Shown: piece by piece, positions 51,616 to 61,562 of the stretch
Layout of the letters: each line of letters starts with the position of its first letter
Numbering within the stretch: the stretch's first letter is position 1
NCBI GenBank assembly: GCA_018711005.1
Contig: DVIT01000014.1
Location: forward strand, 1-64,000
Length of the DNA: 64,000 nt
Direction of reading: 5' to 3'
DNA from: Candidatus Scybalocola faecigallinarum
GTDB taxonomy: Bacteria; Bacillota; Clostridia; Lachnospirales; Lachnospiraceae
The notes under the pieces: model-generated
Told to the model about the DNA's origin: nothing
The model's input: only the letters and a program-made list of their open reading frames with translations
The model's database searches: none
Made by a program: the position numbers and the translations under genes

Positions 51616-53079
51616 TTACTTTTTATCCCGGAAACTGTGGATATTATCCAGCAGATGGTTCTTAAGCTCCCATAAAGGCCGGGAAAGATCCACGTAAACC
51701 GTCTGAGGATTGGCCAGACGGCGGGATTCGTCCCATAGTGTGTCCAGCTCCTTTTTGCAATATTCCCGGATCTCCATAACCGATGGCGAGGTGTAGACAC
51801 ACTGGCCTTTGGAGAAAACAGGGACAAGGAGCTGGCGGACCGTATAGGTTCCTCCGTCCAAATAAGTGCGCTTCCATGTGGCAATAGGATCAAAGATCAT
51901 CAGGTCGTCTTTGGGATCATAGATTTCACCTTCCAGAGCAATCAGATCGCCCCGGATCTTCCCTGTTTCTTTGTCATAAAGACGGAAGATCACTTTATTT
52001 CCCGGCTCAGTGACCTTTTCAATATTTTCGGAAACTTTGATCTTTGGAATAAAGGTGCCGTCTGCGTCCTGGACAGCGGCCAGCTTGTAAACACCGCCAA
52101 AGGCAGGACAGTCCTTGGATGTGATCAGGTTTGTACCAACACCCCAGGAAGTAATCTGAGCGCCCTGGCTTTTAAGGCTTTCGATCAGGTACTCGTCCAG
52201 GTCGCTGGAGGCGGAGATCACTGCATCGGTAAATCCGGCGTCATCCAGCATCTTCCTTGCTTTTTTTGACAGATAGGCCAGGTCACCGCTGTCTAAGCGG
52301 ATTCCGTAAAGCTTTGGTTTGGGCAGCCCTGCATCCCGCATTTCGCTAAATACCTGGATCGCGTGGGGAACGCCGGACTTTAAGGTTTCATAGGTGTCCA
52401 CCAAAAGAAGGCAGTTATCGGGATAAAGCCGGGCATAGGTGCGGAATGCTTCCAGCTCGGTTTTAAAGCTCATGATCCAGCTGTGGGCATGGGTCCCTTT
52501 AACAGGTATGTTAAACATTTTCCCTGCAAGGACGTTGGAGGTGCCGACGCACCCGGCAATGACAGCGGCGCGGGCGCCGTAAGTGCCGGCATCCGGGCCC
52601 TGGGCGCGGCGGAGGCCAAACTCCATAACGCCGCCACCGGCAGCATAGACAACACGGGAGGCCTTTGTGGCAATAAGACTTTGGTGATTAATAATGTTGA
52701 GGATCGCTGTTTCGATCAGCTGTGCTTCCATAATAGGCGCAACCACCTTCAGGAGAGGTTCCTTTGGAAAGACAACAGTGCCTTCCGGAATGGCATAAAT
52801 ATCCCCTGAAAAACGGAAACCGGAAAGGTAATTTAAAAATTCTTCTCGGAAAAATCCCGTACTTCTTAAATATTCGATATCATCGGTGTCAAAATGAAGG
52901 TCATTAATATAGTCGATCACCTGTTCAAGGCCGGCAGTAATGGCATAGGCGCCGCCGCTGGGATTGGTGCGGTAGAAAACGTCAAACACAACGGTTTCAT
53001 TGGTATGATTTTCAAAATAGCCCTGCATCATCGTCAGCTCATACAGGTCTGTGAGTAGGGTCAGGTTGTATCTGCTCAT
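51616..53079 (-). CDS. pncB: Nicotinate phosphoribosyltransferase
   Basis: 487 residues, full length, start behind AAAGGAGGG. Typical phrases: LLTDLYELTMMQGYF, VFDVFYRTNPSGGAYAITAGLE, MEFGLRRAQGPDAG, GCVGTSNVLAGKMFNIPVKGTHAHSWIM (with the autophosphorylated His region), IRLDSGDLAYLSKKAR and SWGVGTNLITSKDCPAFGGVYKL. It makes nicotinate mononucleotide from nicotinate and PRPP in the Preiss-Handler NAD salvage route. Monocistronic. Confidence 0.97.
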   Translation of the reverse strand: MSRYNLTLLTDLYELTMMQGYFENHTNETVVFDVFYRTNPSGGAYAITAGLEQVIDYINDLHFDTDDIEYLRSTGFFREEFLNYLSGFRFSGDIYAIPEGTVVFPKEPLLKVVAPIMEAQLIETAILNIINHQSLIATKASRVVYAAGGGVMEFGLRRAQGPDAGTYGARAAVIAGCVGTSNVLAGKMFNIPVKGTHAHSWIMSFKTELEAFRTYARLYPDNCLLLVDTYETLKSGVPHAIQVFSEMRDAGLPKPKLYGIRLDSGDLAYLSKKARKMLDDAGFTDAVISASSDLDEYLIESLKSQGAQITSWGVGTNLITSKDCPAFGGVYKLAAVQDADGTFIPKIKVSENIEKVTEPGNKVIFRLYDKETGKIRGDLIALEGEIYDPKDDLMIFDPIATWKRTYLDGGTYTVRQLLVPVFSKGQCVYTSPSVMEIREYCKKELDTLWDESRRLANPQTVYVDLSRPLWELKNHLLDNIHSFRDKK

Positions 53080-53235
53080 CTGTTTCCCTCCTTTAATGGC
53101 GAGTATTGGTTTTATTCTACAGCGATTTTATGGAAAATGCAAGGTTCTATTACGGCAGAAGGAAGCACATGCGGACGAATCTTTGTATATAACAGTTTTT
53201 CTGGCCTAAGGGCGGTAAAATTATATAAATTTGAC

Positions 53236-53264
53236 TCGACAATAGAGAATAGATTCTTTATAAT
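53236..53264 (+). promoter_or_regulatory. Promoter of the CapA-like gene
   Basis: TCGACA (53236-53241), 17 bp, TATAAT (53259-53264). The remaining leader up to 53359 shows no clear structure. Confidence 0.65.
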
Positions 53265-53359
53265 CAAAGACAGGGACACAAGATTTATGAAGATAAATAC
53301 AGTTTATATTTTCGACTCCCGGGAAATGGACTGTATGACATACAAATGAGGTGATAGTT

Positions 53360-55171
53360 ATGAGTGAAAAGAGGCCTGGGCAGGACCTAGAAAGTCACGG
53401 AACGCGGAACAGGAGATATTTAAAAGATGGGAACCCTCATTGGTCAGATCCGTCAAAGCACAGCCGTCAGGAGCCAAATCATCTGCAGGAACAAAACAAT
53501 CGGAAGGAAAATCCCCTGCATCAGACTGAAAATGTCTATTCGGCAGACCGGCGAAAGTTTAATGAGAAATCTGATAGAAATCGTGCAAATTCTTTCAGTG
53601 CCGGAAAACGGTTATTTTTTGAACAGAGCAGCCGGGGAAAATGGCTTCGTTTCGGAGCATTTATTATTTTGGGAATGCTCCTTGGCTGTATTGTGGGACC
53701 GGTAAAGGCAGCGACTATGGGGCCGGATCAGAGCGGCCAAACACAGCGGGCTATGGTGGAAAGCACAGCCGACACATCCCAATCCGGCACCGGACAAAGC
53801 AGCACGTCAGGACTGTCAGACACAGCGGATTCTTTGGCTGAAGGACAAGATGCCGGTATGGCTGAAAGCGGTTTCAATACCGGTGAAGGCCAGGCAGCAG
53901 CAGGCGCCCAGAACTTAAAGACGGTGAAGCTTCTGGCTGTGGGGGATGACCTGATCCACTCCGGTATTTTTAAATCCGGTCTTCAGTCGGACGGCACATA
54001 CAATTTTGACCATCTTTATGAAAATGTTAAAGATGAGATCAGTGCCGCCGATCTGGCCATTGTGAATCAGGAAACGATTTTTACATATAACCGGAATGAC
54101 TATTCCGGCTATCCATGCTTTGCCGGTCCGGTGGAAATCGGAGATGCCCTGGTGGATGCCGGCTTTGATGTAGTGACCCATGCAACAAACCATACCTTTG
54201 ACAGAAATGTCCAGGGAATTTTAGATACGATGGATTTCTGGAAAACAAACCACCCGGATATTACGGTTCTGGGTGTTCATGAAAGCCAGGAGGATGCAGA
54301 TACCATCAAGACGGTGGAGTGCAACGGCATTACATTTGCCATGCTTAACTATACCTATGGTCTTAACGGCTTTACCCTTCCGGATGACCAGCCGTATCTT
54401 GTGGATATTCTGGATAAGGAAAAAGTGGCCCGGGATATTGCCCGGGCAAAAGAGATCAGCGACTGCGTTGTGTTTTTCCTGCACTGCGGCGTGGAATACA
54501 CATATGACCCCAGCGCCGAGACAAAAGACTGGGTACAGTTCCTTTTGGAAAATGGCGTAGATATTACCATCGCTTCCCATCCTCATGTGCTGGAGCCCTA
54601 TGCCATGCTTACCGGTGAAGACGGACATGAAATGCTTGTTTATTATTCTATGGGCAATTTCATTTCCACTCAGGACGAATATCCCCGTCTGATCGGCGGT
54701 ATGGCTGAGATCACCGTGCAGTTAAAGGGCCAGGGAGATAGTGCTCAGCTGTCCGTTGTGGATTACGGTCTGGAACCTTTGTATACCCACTATAATCATA
54801 ATACAGGAGTTTATACAGTATATAAGTTCAGTGATTATACAGATGATCTGGCCGCACAAAATGCCATGAACGGCAAGAACGGCATTGCATTGACCCGGCA
54901 GGTGATCTGGGATGAATTTAATGAGATCATGTCCACACCGATTGAGCAGCCGGGGGCAGCGTCTGTATACCAGCCGTGGCTGGAGACGGATCATGAGCTG
55001 CCACAACTGGGCGAGCGCACAGCCCTGCAGGAACCGGGATCTGCGGACTGGAACGCTCAGCAAACGTCAGGCGCAGAAGATGCAGGTTCTGTCGGAACTT
55101 CCCAGTCAGATACCCTGCAGGAGTCTGAAAGTACCGGTGAAAGCACAGCAGACAGTTCTGAAGTGTTATAA
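53360..55171 (+). CDS. CapA-like metallophosphatase-fold membrane protein
   Basis: 603 residues; start MSEKRPGQD, seven bases after GAGGTG. A charged cytoplasmic N terminus of about 90 residues, one span (FGAFIILGMLLGCIVG, about 97-113), a Ser/Thr/Gln-rich linker, then the PGA_cap domain (about 195-500: VGDDLIHSG, VNQETIF, ATNHTFDRN, FFLHCGVEYT, IASHPHVLEP, YSMGNFIS) and a Ser/Glu-rich tail. The His and Asp/Asn residues of the metallophosphatase fold are present. Homologues act in poly-gamma-glutamate capsule assembly, but no capBCD partners are here, so another cell-surface role is likely. Confidence 0.88.
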   Translation: MSEKRPGQDLESHGTRNRRYLKDGNPHWSDPSKHSRQEPNHLQEQNNRKENPLHQTENVYSADRRKFNEKSDRNRANSFSAGKRLFFEQSSRGKWLRFGAFIILGMLLGCIVGPVKAATMGPDQSGQTQRAMVESTADTSQSGTGQSSTSGLSDTADSLAEGQDAGMAESGFNTGEGQAAAGAQNLKTVKLLAVGDDLIHSGIFKSGLQSDGTYNFDHLYENVKDEISAADLAIVNQETIFTYNRNDYSGYPCFAGPVEIGDALVDAGFDVVTHATNHTFDRNVQGILDTMDFWKTNHPDITVLGVHESQEDADTIKTVECNGITFAMLNYTYGLNGFTLPDDQPYLVDILDKEKVARDIARAKEISDCVVFFLHCGVEYTYDPSAETKDWVQFLLENGVDITIASHPHVLEPYAMLTGEDGHEMLVYYSMGNFISTQDEYPRLIGGMAEITVQLKGQGDSAQLSVVDYGLEPLYTHYNHNTGVYTVYKFSDYTDDLAAQNAMNGKNGIALTRQVIWDEFNEIMSTPIEQPGAASVYQPWLETDHELPQLGERTALQEPGSADWNAQQTSGAEDAGSVGTSQSDTLQESESTGESTADSSEVL

Positions 55172-55187
55172 TATGTACCCGAAAAGG

Positions 55188-55220
55188 GGCAGGAAATGTT
55201 TAGATTTCCTGCCTTTTTTG
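55188..55220 (+). terminator. Terminator after the CapA-like gene
   Basis: GGCAGGAAAT pairs with ATTTCCTGCC, followed by TTTTTT. Confidence 0.9.
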
Positions 55221-55292
55221 GTATAATATAAAATGGTGGGGCTGTGAAAAAACAGATTTGCAGAAAAAAATGAATTTTTTTTTGAAAAGGTA

Positions 55293-55321
55293 TTGCTTTT
55301 ATTTGATAAGTTTGTTATATT
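55293..55321 (+). promoter_or_regulatory. Promoter of clpB
   Basis: TTGCTT (55293-55298), 17 bp, TATATT (55316-55321). No CIRCE or CtsR heptad repeat is visible around it. Confidence 0.65.
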
Positions 55322-55356
55322 ACATATAGAACAGATGTAACATAACAAACGATCAT

Positions 55357-55423
55357 ATCTGCGGGTGCCATGTTTGAGGGAGCCTGACTGCCTGTAAGAC
55401 CCGCAAGTGCTTCAGGCGCAGAT
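55357..55423 (+). promoter_or_regulatory. Structured 5' leader of clpB
   Basis: ATCTGCG (55357) pairs with CGCAGAT (55417-55423), and inside GCCTGA (55382) pairs with TCAGGC (55412). An alternative GCGGGT/ACCCGC pairing excludes part of this. Switching between folds, for instance by temperature, is possible. Confidence 0.45.
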
Positions 55424-55458
55424 ACGGTCGCGTTCAGGATAGAAAAGGAGGCAATTTT

Positions 55459-58059
55459 ATGGATGTGAATAAGTTTACGCAAAAGTCATTGCAGGCTGTT
55501 CAAAATTGTCAGAAGATCGCTTATGAATACGGCAATCAGGAGATTGACCAGGAGCATTTGCTGTATAGCCTTTTGACGATGGACGACAGTCTTATTTTGA
55601 AGCTGATCAATAAGATGAACATAAATACCCAGGGCTTTGTAAACCAGGCAGAAAAGCTGGTGGCAAAGCGGGTAAAGGTTTCCGGACAGGTTCAGGTATA
55701 TATGAGCGATGCGCTGAACCGGGCGCTGATCCAGGCGGAAACAGAAGCAAAGCAGATGGACGACGAGTACATTTCTGTAGAGCATTTGTTTTTGGCCCTT
55801 CTGGCTGTGCCTAACAGAGAGTTAAAGACACTGTTTAAGAATTTTGACATTACAAGAGATAATTTCCTGCTGGCTCTGTCCAGTGTGCGGGGCAATCAGA
55901 GGGTAACGACGGATAATCCGGAGGATACCTATGACAGCCTGGCCAAGTACGGTGAAAACCTTGTGGAGAAGGCCAGAAATCAAAAGCTGGATCCGGTCAT
56001 CGGCCGGGATAATGAGATCCGGAATATTATCCGTATCCTTTCCAGAAAGACAAAAAACAACCCGGTGCTTATTGGTGAGCCCGGTGTTGGTAAGACGGCC
56101 GTGATTGAGGGCCTTGCCCAGCGTATCGTCCGCGGAGATGTTCCGGAAGGCCTTAAGGAAAAGCAGATCTTTTCCCTGGACATGGGCGCCCTTGTAGCCG
56201 GCGCCAAGTACAGGGGCGAGTTTGAGGAACGTCTCAAGGCTGTCCTTGAGGAAGTGCGCAAAAGCGAAGGCAAGATCATCCTGTTTGTGGATGAGCTGCA
56301 CCTGATCGTCGGTGCAGGAAAGACCGACGGCGCCATGGATGCGGGCAATATGTTAAAGCCTATGCTGGCCAGAGGTGAGCTGCATTGTATCGGTGCGACG
56401 ACTCTGGATGAGTACCGTCAGTATATTGAAAAGGATAAAGCTCTGGAACGGCGTTTCCAGCCGGTGATGGTGGATGAGCCTACAGTAGAGGATACCATTT
56501 CCATCCTCCGCGGTCTGAAAGAGCGGTATGAGGTATTCCACGGCGTTAAGATCACGGACGGCGCCCTGGTGGCAGCCGCCGTATTGTCCAACCGTTATAT
56601 TTCCGACCGTTTCCTTCCGGATAAGGCCATTGACCTGGTGGACGAGGCGTGTGCTCTGATCAAGACAGAACTGGATTCCATGCCAACAGAGCTGGATGAA
56701 GTTTCCAGAAAGATCATGCAGCTGGAAATCGAGGAAGCAGCCCTTAAGAAAGAGGATGACCATTTAAGCCAGGAGCGTCTGGCCAATATCCAGGCAGAGC
56801 TTGCCCAGCTCCGTGAGGATTTCCAGCTTCAGAAGGCAAAGTGGGATGAAGATAAGAAGGCTGTGGAAGGCGTTCAGTCGATCCGCCAGGAGATCGAGGA
56901 TCTGAATAAACAGATCGAGAAGGCTCAGCGGGAATATGATCTGAACCGGGCTGCAGAGCTTCAGTACGGCCGCCTGCCTCAGCTGAAGAAGCAGCTGGAG
57001 GAGGAAGAAGCCAAGATCCATGACCGGGAAGATACCCTTGTCCGGGAACAGGTGACCGATGATGAGATCGCCAAGATCGTTTCCCGGTGGACTGGCATTC
57101 CGGTGACAAAGCTGACGGAAAGCGAGCGCAACAAGATCCTGAACCTGGATAAGGTACTCCATAAGCGGGTCATCGGCCAGGACGAAGCTGTGACAAAGGT
57201 TACAGAGGCGATTATCCGTTCCAAGGCGGGCATTAAGGATGAGACAAAGCCTATCGGCTCCTTTATGTTCCTTGGGCCTACCGGCGTAGGTAAGACAGAG
57301 CTGGCCAAGACTTTGGCAGAGGCTTTGTTTGATGATGAAAATAATATGGTGCGTATTGATATGAGCGAGTACATGGAGAAGTTCTCCGTGTCCAGACTCA
57401 TCGGAGCGCCTCCGGGATATGTGGGCTATGAGGAAGGCGGCCAGCTGACCGAGGCTGTGCGCCGCAAGCCTTACTGCGTTGTCCTGTTTGATGAGATTGA
57501 AAAGGCCCACCCGGATGTATTTAACGTGCTGCTCCAGGTGCTGGATGACGGGCGGATCACGGATTCCCAGGGCCGTACCGTGGACTTTAAAAATACCATT
57601 CTGATCATGACCTCCAATATTGGTTCATCCTATCTTTTAGACGGTATTGACGATCAGGGGGATATTAGCCAGCAGAGCCAGGAGCTTGTGATGAACGATC
57701 TGAGGGCTCACTTCAGACCTGAGTTTTTAAACCGTCTGGATGAGATCATTATGTTTAAGCCGTTAAGCAAGGCTGACATTAAGAATATTATTGATATTAT
57801 GGTGGCTAACCTTAACAAGCGGATCGCTGACCGTGAGCTGTCCATTGAAGTCAGCGAAGGCGCAGCAGCATATATTACAGATCACGGGTATGATCCTGTG
57901 TATGGCGCACGGCCGCTGAAGCGTTTCCTGCAAAAGCATGTGGAAACTCTTGTAGGACGCATGATCTTAAGCGATCAGGTCCGGGCCGGCGATGTGATCC
58001 TTATTGACCGCGGCCAGGATGGGCTGACTGCCAGTGTCCGGGGTAATCTCCGGGCCTGA
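55459..58059 (+). CDS. clpB: Disaggregase ClpB (Hsp100)
   Basis: 866 residues, start behind AAGGAGG. N-terminal repeat domain (1-145), first AAA+ module with Walker [10 protein letters not shown] (about 205) and Walker B ILFVDELH, the coiled-coil middle domain (about 405-525, which separates ClpB from ClpA/C), and the second AAA+ module with GPTGVGKTE (about 608), [14 protein letters not shown] and sensor 2 ([14 protein letters not shown]). It rescues aggregated proteins with DnaK. It has its own promoter and a structured leader. Confidence 0.98.
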   Translation: MDVNKFTQKSLQAVQNCQKIAYEYGNQEIDQEHLLYSLLTMDDSLILKLINKMNINTQGFVNQAEKLVAKRVKVSGQVQVYMSDALNRALIQAETEAKQMDDEYISVEHLFLALLAVPNRELKTLFKNFDITRDNFLLALSSVRGNQRVTTDNPEDTYDSLAKYGENLVEKARNQKLDPVIGRDNEIRNIIRILSRKTKNNPVLIGEPGVGKTAVIEGLAQRIVRGDVPEGLKEKQIFSLDMGALVAGAKYRGEFEERLKAVLEEVRKSEGKIILFVDELHLIVGAGKTDGAMDAGNMLKPMLARGELHCIGATTLDEYRQYIEKDKALERRFQPVMVDEPTVEDTISILRGLKERYEVFHGVKITDGALVAAAVLSNRYISDRFLPDKAIDLVDEACALIKTELDSMPTELDEVSRKIMQLEIEEAALKKEDDHLSQERLANIQAELAQLREDFQLQKAKWDEDKKAVEGVQSIRQEIEDLNKQIEKAQREYDLNRAAELQYGRLPQLKKQLEEEEAKIHDREDTLVREQVTDDEIAKIVSRWTGIPVTKLTESERNKILNLDKVLHKRVIGQDEAVTKVTEAIIRSKAGIKDETKPIGSFMFLGPTGVGKTELAKTLAEALFDDENNMVRIDMSEYMEKFSVSRLIGAPPGYVGYEEGGQLTEAVRRKPYCVVLFDEIEKAHPDVFNVLLQVLDDGRITDSQGRTVDFKNTILIMTSNIGSSYLLDGIDDQGDISQQSQELVMNDLRAHFRPEFLNRLDEIIMFKPLSKADIKNIIDIMVANLNKRIADRELSIEVSEGAAAYITDHGYDPVYGARPLKRFLQKHVETLVGRMILSDQVRAGDVILIDRGQDGLTASVRGNLRA

Positions 58060-58074
58060 CAAAGGAGAGTAGCA

Positions 58075-58620
58075 TTGAGTAAAGAAATAAAAATTTGCCA
58101 TGGGCGCCCTGAGGATGTCTCCGGGCGTTCCATGGAGGAAATAAAAACCTATGACGTTTTAGATGCGCTGGGGATTTCTTATGACCGGGCAGACCACGAT
58201 CCGGTAATGACCATGGAGGACTGCCAGCGGGCCGACGAAGCATTAGGCGCTTCGGCCTGCAAAAATCTGTTTTTGAGAAATTCACAAAAGACCCGGTTTT
58301 ACCTGCTTATGATGCCGGGAGAGAAAAAGTTTAAGACAAAGGATCTGTCCCATCAGCTGGGCATTGCCCGTCTGTCCTTTGCTGAGGAAGAATTTATGGT
58401 CCGGTATCTGGGAGTGCATCCCGGTTCTGCCACGGTCATGGGGCTGATCCATGACCCAGAGCATAAGGTTTCCCTGGTCATTGACCGGGAGGTGGCCGAG
58501 GAACCGTTTATTGTTTGCCATCCCTGTGCCAATACTTCAAGTATTAAAGTAAAGACAGAGGATGTACTTGAAAAATTGCTGCCATATACCGGTCATACGC
58601 CGGCGTTTGTGGAGCTTTAA
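58075..58620 (+). CDS. YbaK/ProX-type prolyl-tRNA trans-editing protein
   Basis: The start is TTG behind GGAGAG, 15 bases after clpB. In 181 residues the YbaK fold shows VLDALGISYDRADHDPVMTMEDC, KNLFLRNSQKTRFYLLMMPGEKKFKTKDL (with the conserved Lys), VHPGSATVMGLIHD and FIVCHPCANTSSIKV. The last phrase is typical of ProXp-ala/PrdX, which clears Ala from Ala-tRNA-Pro. The ProRS at 33119 lacks its own editing insertion, so a trans-acting editor would be useful. Confidence 0.93.
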   Translation: MSKEIKICHGRPEDVSGRSMEEIKTYDVLDALGISYDRADHDPVMTMEDCQRADEALGASACKNLFLRNSQKTRFYLLMMPGEKKFKTKDLSHQLGIARLSFAEEEFMVRYLGVHPGSATVMGLIHDPEHKVSLVIDREVAEEPFIVCHPCANTSSIKVKTEDVLEKLLPYTGHTPAFVEL

Positions 58621-58652
58621 AACTATTTGCGGTGTCCTGCAAAGGGGCCTAT

Positions 58653-58696
58653 AAAAAACGGCCATGTGTCTCATTAAGAGGCCATGGCCGTTTTTT
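58653..58696. terminator. Bidirectional terminator
   Basis: AAAAAACGGCCATG pairs with CATGGCCGTTTTTT between convergent genes. The minus-strand gene's stop codon lies at its edge. Confidence 0.9.
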
Positions 58697-58880
58697 AATC
58701 GTCATTTTTCTTTGGATGCTTCTTACGATATTTCACACATTCGGTCAGCAAATATTCGATCTGTCCGTTGACTGAGCGAAATTCATCTTCTGCCCAGGCT
58801 GCCAGTTCGGCATATAGGGTAGAGGATAGGCGTAAGGGCACCTGTTTTTTTGCTTTTTCTTTGGGTGTACGTTCTTCCAT
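58695..58880 (-). CDS. Small ribbon-helix-helix (Arc-type) protein
   Basis: 61 residues from MEERTPKEK, behind GGAGGGGAG; a longer frame lacks a site. [36 protein letters not shown] fits the beta-helix-helix of Arc/MetJ repressors. It follows the SPFH gene by 96 bases; that gap holds a hairpin (about 58932-58961). As part of the same unit it may regulate it; the dyad over the SPFH start site is a possible target. Confidence 0.8.
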   Translation of the reverse strand: MEERTPKEKAKKQVPLRLSSTLYAELAAWAEDEFRSVNGQIEYLLTECVKYRKKHPKKNDD

Positions 58881-58976
58881 GGCTCCCCTCCCTTTCTGGT
58901 ATAAATTTACAGGCCGTTTGGTGTCCAAATCCCGGTGCATGGTGCCATGCCCCGGGACTTAGGTTCAGAATATTTT

Positions 58977-59987
58977 TTAGTAAATGCTTCCGCTGTTGAC
59001 GATGGGCTGTGCGTCTTTATTGCCGCAAAGGACAACAAGCAGGTTGCTGACCATGGCGGCCTTGCGTTCTTCGTCAAGCTCTACAATATCATTCTCGCTG
59101 AGTTTTGTCAAAGCCATTTCCACCATACTTACAGCGCCTTCTACGATCTTCTGGCGGGCGTCGATAATGGCAGCAGCCTGCTGGCGCTGGAGCATTGCCG
59201 AAGCGATCTCAGGAGCATAGGACAGATTGGCGATGCGTACTTCAAGAATCTTAAGCCCTGCAATGGACACCTTTTCCTGAAGCTCCTGCTTCATAATATC
59301 GGCCACCTCCTGGCTGCTTCCCCGAAGGGACTTTTCATCGCCGCTTTCGCTTGTATCGTAAGGATAGCGCCGTGCTGTATTGCGGACAATAGAGTCGCAC
59401 TGAATGGACAAAAATGTTTTGTAGTTTTGTACATTAAAGACGGCTTTTACCGGATTGACCACCTGCCAGATAACAATGGTACCGATAATGATGGGATTAC
59501 CCAGCTCATCGTTGACCTTTTGCTGGGCGTTATCCAAGGTCATGGCTTTAAGGGAAACTTTTTTGCTTAAGGTGGACCCTGCGCTTCCTGTGCTGACGCG
59601 GCCTGTAGCTGCAATCTGGGAAATCCCTGCATTTAAAGAGGAGACCGTCGGGTTGACTGCCGTACAAAAAGGATTAACGTAATAAAAGCCTTCGGATTTT
59701 AAAGTGCCGTAGTAGTTACCAAATAACGTAAGGACTAAAGCCTCGTTAGGGCCGATGACCTTAAAGCCGGGAAAGATGAAGCAGGACAGGCACAGGATGA
59801 TAATGCCTGCGGCCAGGAGCACGCCTCCGGGGAGCATAAGCTCATCGTTCAAAAGTACGCCGCCGCCGATAATGGCTGCAATACATGCCACGATGACCAG
59901 GATCGTCACAAACAGCATGACAAAGCCGTTAATGGACGGGGCCTTTTTTTCTTCATACACTTTTTTTGATACAAATTGATCTTCCAT
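58977..59987 (-). CDS. SPFH-domain (stomatin/flotillin-like) membrane protein
   Basis: 336 residues; ATG behind AAGGAGAGG. Two N-terminal spans ([21 protein letters not shown] and [21 protein letters not shown]), then the SPFH/PHB domain (about 75-230: [30 protein letters not shown]) and a helical C-terminal part ([28 protein letters not shown]). Proteins of this type form membrane scaffolds. A small ribbon-helix-helix gene follows it. Confidence 0.92.
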   Translation of the reverse strand: MEDQFVSKKVYEEKKAPSINGFVMLFVTILVIVACIAAIIGGGVLLNDELMLPGGVLLAAGIIILCLSCFIFPGFKVIGPNEALVLTLFGNYYGTLKSEGFYYVNPFCTAVNPTVSSLNAGISQIAATGRVSTGSAGSTLSKKVSLKAMTLDNAQQKVNDELGNPIIIGTIVIWQVVNPVKAVFNVQNYKTFLSIQCDSIVRNTARRYPYDTSESGDEKSLRGSSQEVADIMKQELQEKVSIAGLKILEVRIANLSYAPEIASAMLQRQQAAAIIDARQKIVEGAVSMVEMALTKLSENDIVELDEERKAAMVSNLLVVLCGNKDAQPIVNSGSIY

Positions 59988-60010
59988 AAAATCCTCTCCT
60001 TGAAAAACAA

Positions 60011-60062
60011 AGTGATATTAATTTGATATCACTATAATATACCCTTGGGAGGAGAATGTCAA
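60011..60062 (-). promoter_or_regulatory. Promoter and operator of the SPFH gene
   Basis: On the minus strand TTGACA (60057-60062), 17 bp, TATTAT (60034-60039). A perfect dyad AGTGATAT-(7 nt)-ATATCACT (60011-60033) follows at the transcription start, a typical repressor position. Confidence 0.75.
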
Positions 60063-60130
60063 TAGCCGCTGACAGGATTTTACAAATGAAAGCTGCGGCG
60101 TCTTTCCCGACTTGAGACAGAGAACCGCAA

Positions 60131-60174
60131 CAAAAAGACGCCCGGGCGACAGCGGTTTGCTGCCTCCCGGGCGT
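60131..60174 (-). terminator. Terminator of the adaptor/permease operon
   Basis: On the minus strand ACGCCCGGG pairs with CCCGGGCGT, extended by GGCAGC/GCTGTC, followed by CTTTTTG. Confidence 0.85.
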
Positions 60175-60197
60175 ATGGGGGATTTATAAATACAGGA

Positions 60198-61550
60198 TCA
60201 TTCGTGGCGCAGAGCGTCGATCGGATTTAAGTTAGCTGCTTTAATGGAAGGAAGCAAGCCGAATACGATACCGATAACTACAGAAAAGACGACGGATCCG
60301 ATAATGGCTGTCACGCTTATGGCAACAGGCGTGGAGGAGATCCGTGAGATCACTTCAGCCAGGATGATCCCTGCGATAATGCCGATAATGCCGCCAAGAC
60401 TTGTAAGCACGGCCGCTTCTGTAAGGAACTGGGCCAGGATACGGTTTTTACGGGCGCCGATGGCCTTTTTAAGACCGATCTCCTGGGTACGCTCTGTAAC
60501 AGAAACAAGCATAATGTTCATAACGCCGATACCGCCTACAAGAAGGGAAATACTGGCGATCCAGATCAGCTGCTGATTGGTGGAGGCGCTGAGTTCCTGA
60601 AGGTTCCGTGCAGTCTCCATAATATCGGTGCCCCGGTAAGTATAGGTCTGGCCGGATGTATCTGAGGTATCCCCGGACATAGAGTCTGTTGATGCAGAAC
60701 TGTCAGAGGAAAGGGCGTCCTGGGCGGAAGGGATCGTGTTGCTTCCGGTTGTGGACACGCCAATAAATTCATTGATGGCATCCTCGGCTTTTTGTCCGGC
60801 TGTACTCATGGAATCTGTATTTACTGCCCGGACAACCACGTTGGGAATTTCGTCATAGCAGTAGATCACAGGCCATGTCTCATAGGGAACATAGACGGTC
60901 GTCATTTGGCTTCCGCTGTACTGGTAATAATCTTCGATCGTATTGATCACCGGCTTGAAGGATGAAGCTTTGTCTACAACGCCTACTACTGTAAAAGGTT
61001 CGCCGTTGATCTCCAGAGTTTTTCCTAAGGGATCCTCGCTGGGGAATACTGTGGCAGCGGCATCCTTATCCAGCACAGCCACCTTGCGTCCCTGGGTAAA
61101 ATCATCCTCAACAAAGGTACGTCCTTTAATGCTCATATATCCGCAGGTATCAAAATAATGAGCGTCAATGCCGTAAATCTGCATATTGGTGTAGGATGTA
61201 TTTTTATAGTAAAGACTGTCTGTGTAATTCCGGTGAAGATAGTAGGAAATATTTTCTACTTCCGGGATCTCCAGCAGGTCTTCTCTTAAGGTTTCATCCA
61301 AAATAGGAATGGAGGAAGGAATATTATAGTTATCGGGATAATATTCGTAGTTATTCTCCATCAGCTTAATGTCAATGGTATTATTGCCCGCGCCTACCAG
61401 GTTTTGTTTGATCTGTTCGTTTGTCCCTTTAATGGTGGACACAATGGCAATGATGGAAGCAATACCGATGATAATGCCCAGCATGGTCAGGAAGGAGCGC
61501 ATCTTATGAGACCATACCCCCTGGAACGAGAGTCTAATATTTTCTAACAT
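60198..61550 (-). CDS. MacB-like ABC permease
   Basis: 450 residues. One N-terminal span with the MacB phrase (SHKMRSFLTMLGIIIGIASIIAIVSTIKG), a periplasmic-type domain of about 270 residues, and three C-terminal spans (IASISLLVGGIGVMNIMLVSVTERTQEIGLKKAIGARK, VLTSLGGIIGIIAGIIL, VFSVVIGIVFGLLPSIKAANLNPIDALRHE). A Ser/Asp-rich insert (SSDSSASTDSMSGDTSDTSGQ) lies before the second span. It is 12 bases after the adaptor gene. The ATPase is not in the window and presumably sits upstream of the adaptor or elsewhere. Confidence 0.93.
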   Translation of the reverse strand: MLENIRLSFQGVWSHKMRSFLTMLGIIIGIASIIAIVSTIKGTNEQIKQNLVGAGNNTIDIKLMENNYEYYPDNYNIPSSIPILDETLREDLLEIPEVENISYYLHRNYTDSLYYKNTSYTNMQIYGIDAHYFDTCGYMSIKGRTFVEDDFTQGRKVAVLDKDAAATVFPSEDPLGKTLEINGEPFTVVGVVDKASSFKPVINTIEDYYQYSGSQMTTVYVPYETWPVIYCYDEIPNVVVRAVNTDSMSTAGQKAEDAINEFIGVSTTGSNTIPSAQDALSSDSSASTDSMSGDTSDTSGQTYTYRGTDIMETARNLQELSASTNQQLIWIASISLLVGGIGVMNIMLVSVTERTQEIGLKKAIGARKNRILAQFLTEAAVLTSLGGIIGIIAGIILAEVISRISSTPVAISVTAIIGSVVFSVVIGIVFGLLPSIKAANLNPIDALRHE

Positions 61551-61562
61551 GGCAACCTCCTA

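Noticed and set aside
55220-55458. CIRCE or CtsR operator for clpB
   Set aside because: No TTAGCACTC/GAGTGCTAA dyad and no GGTCAAA heptad pair is present.
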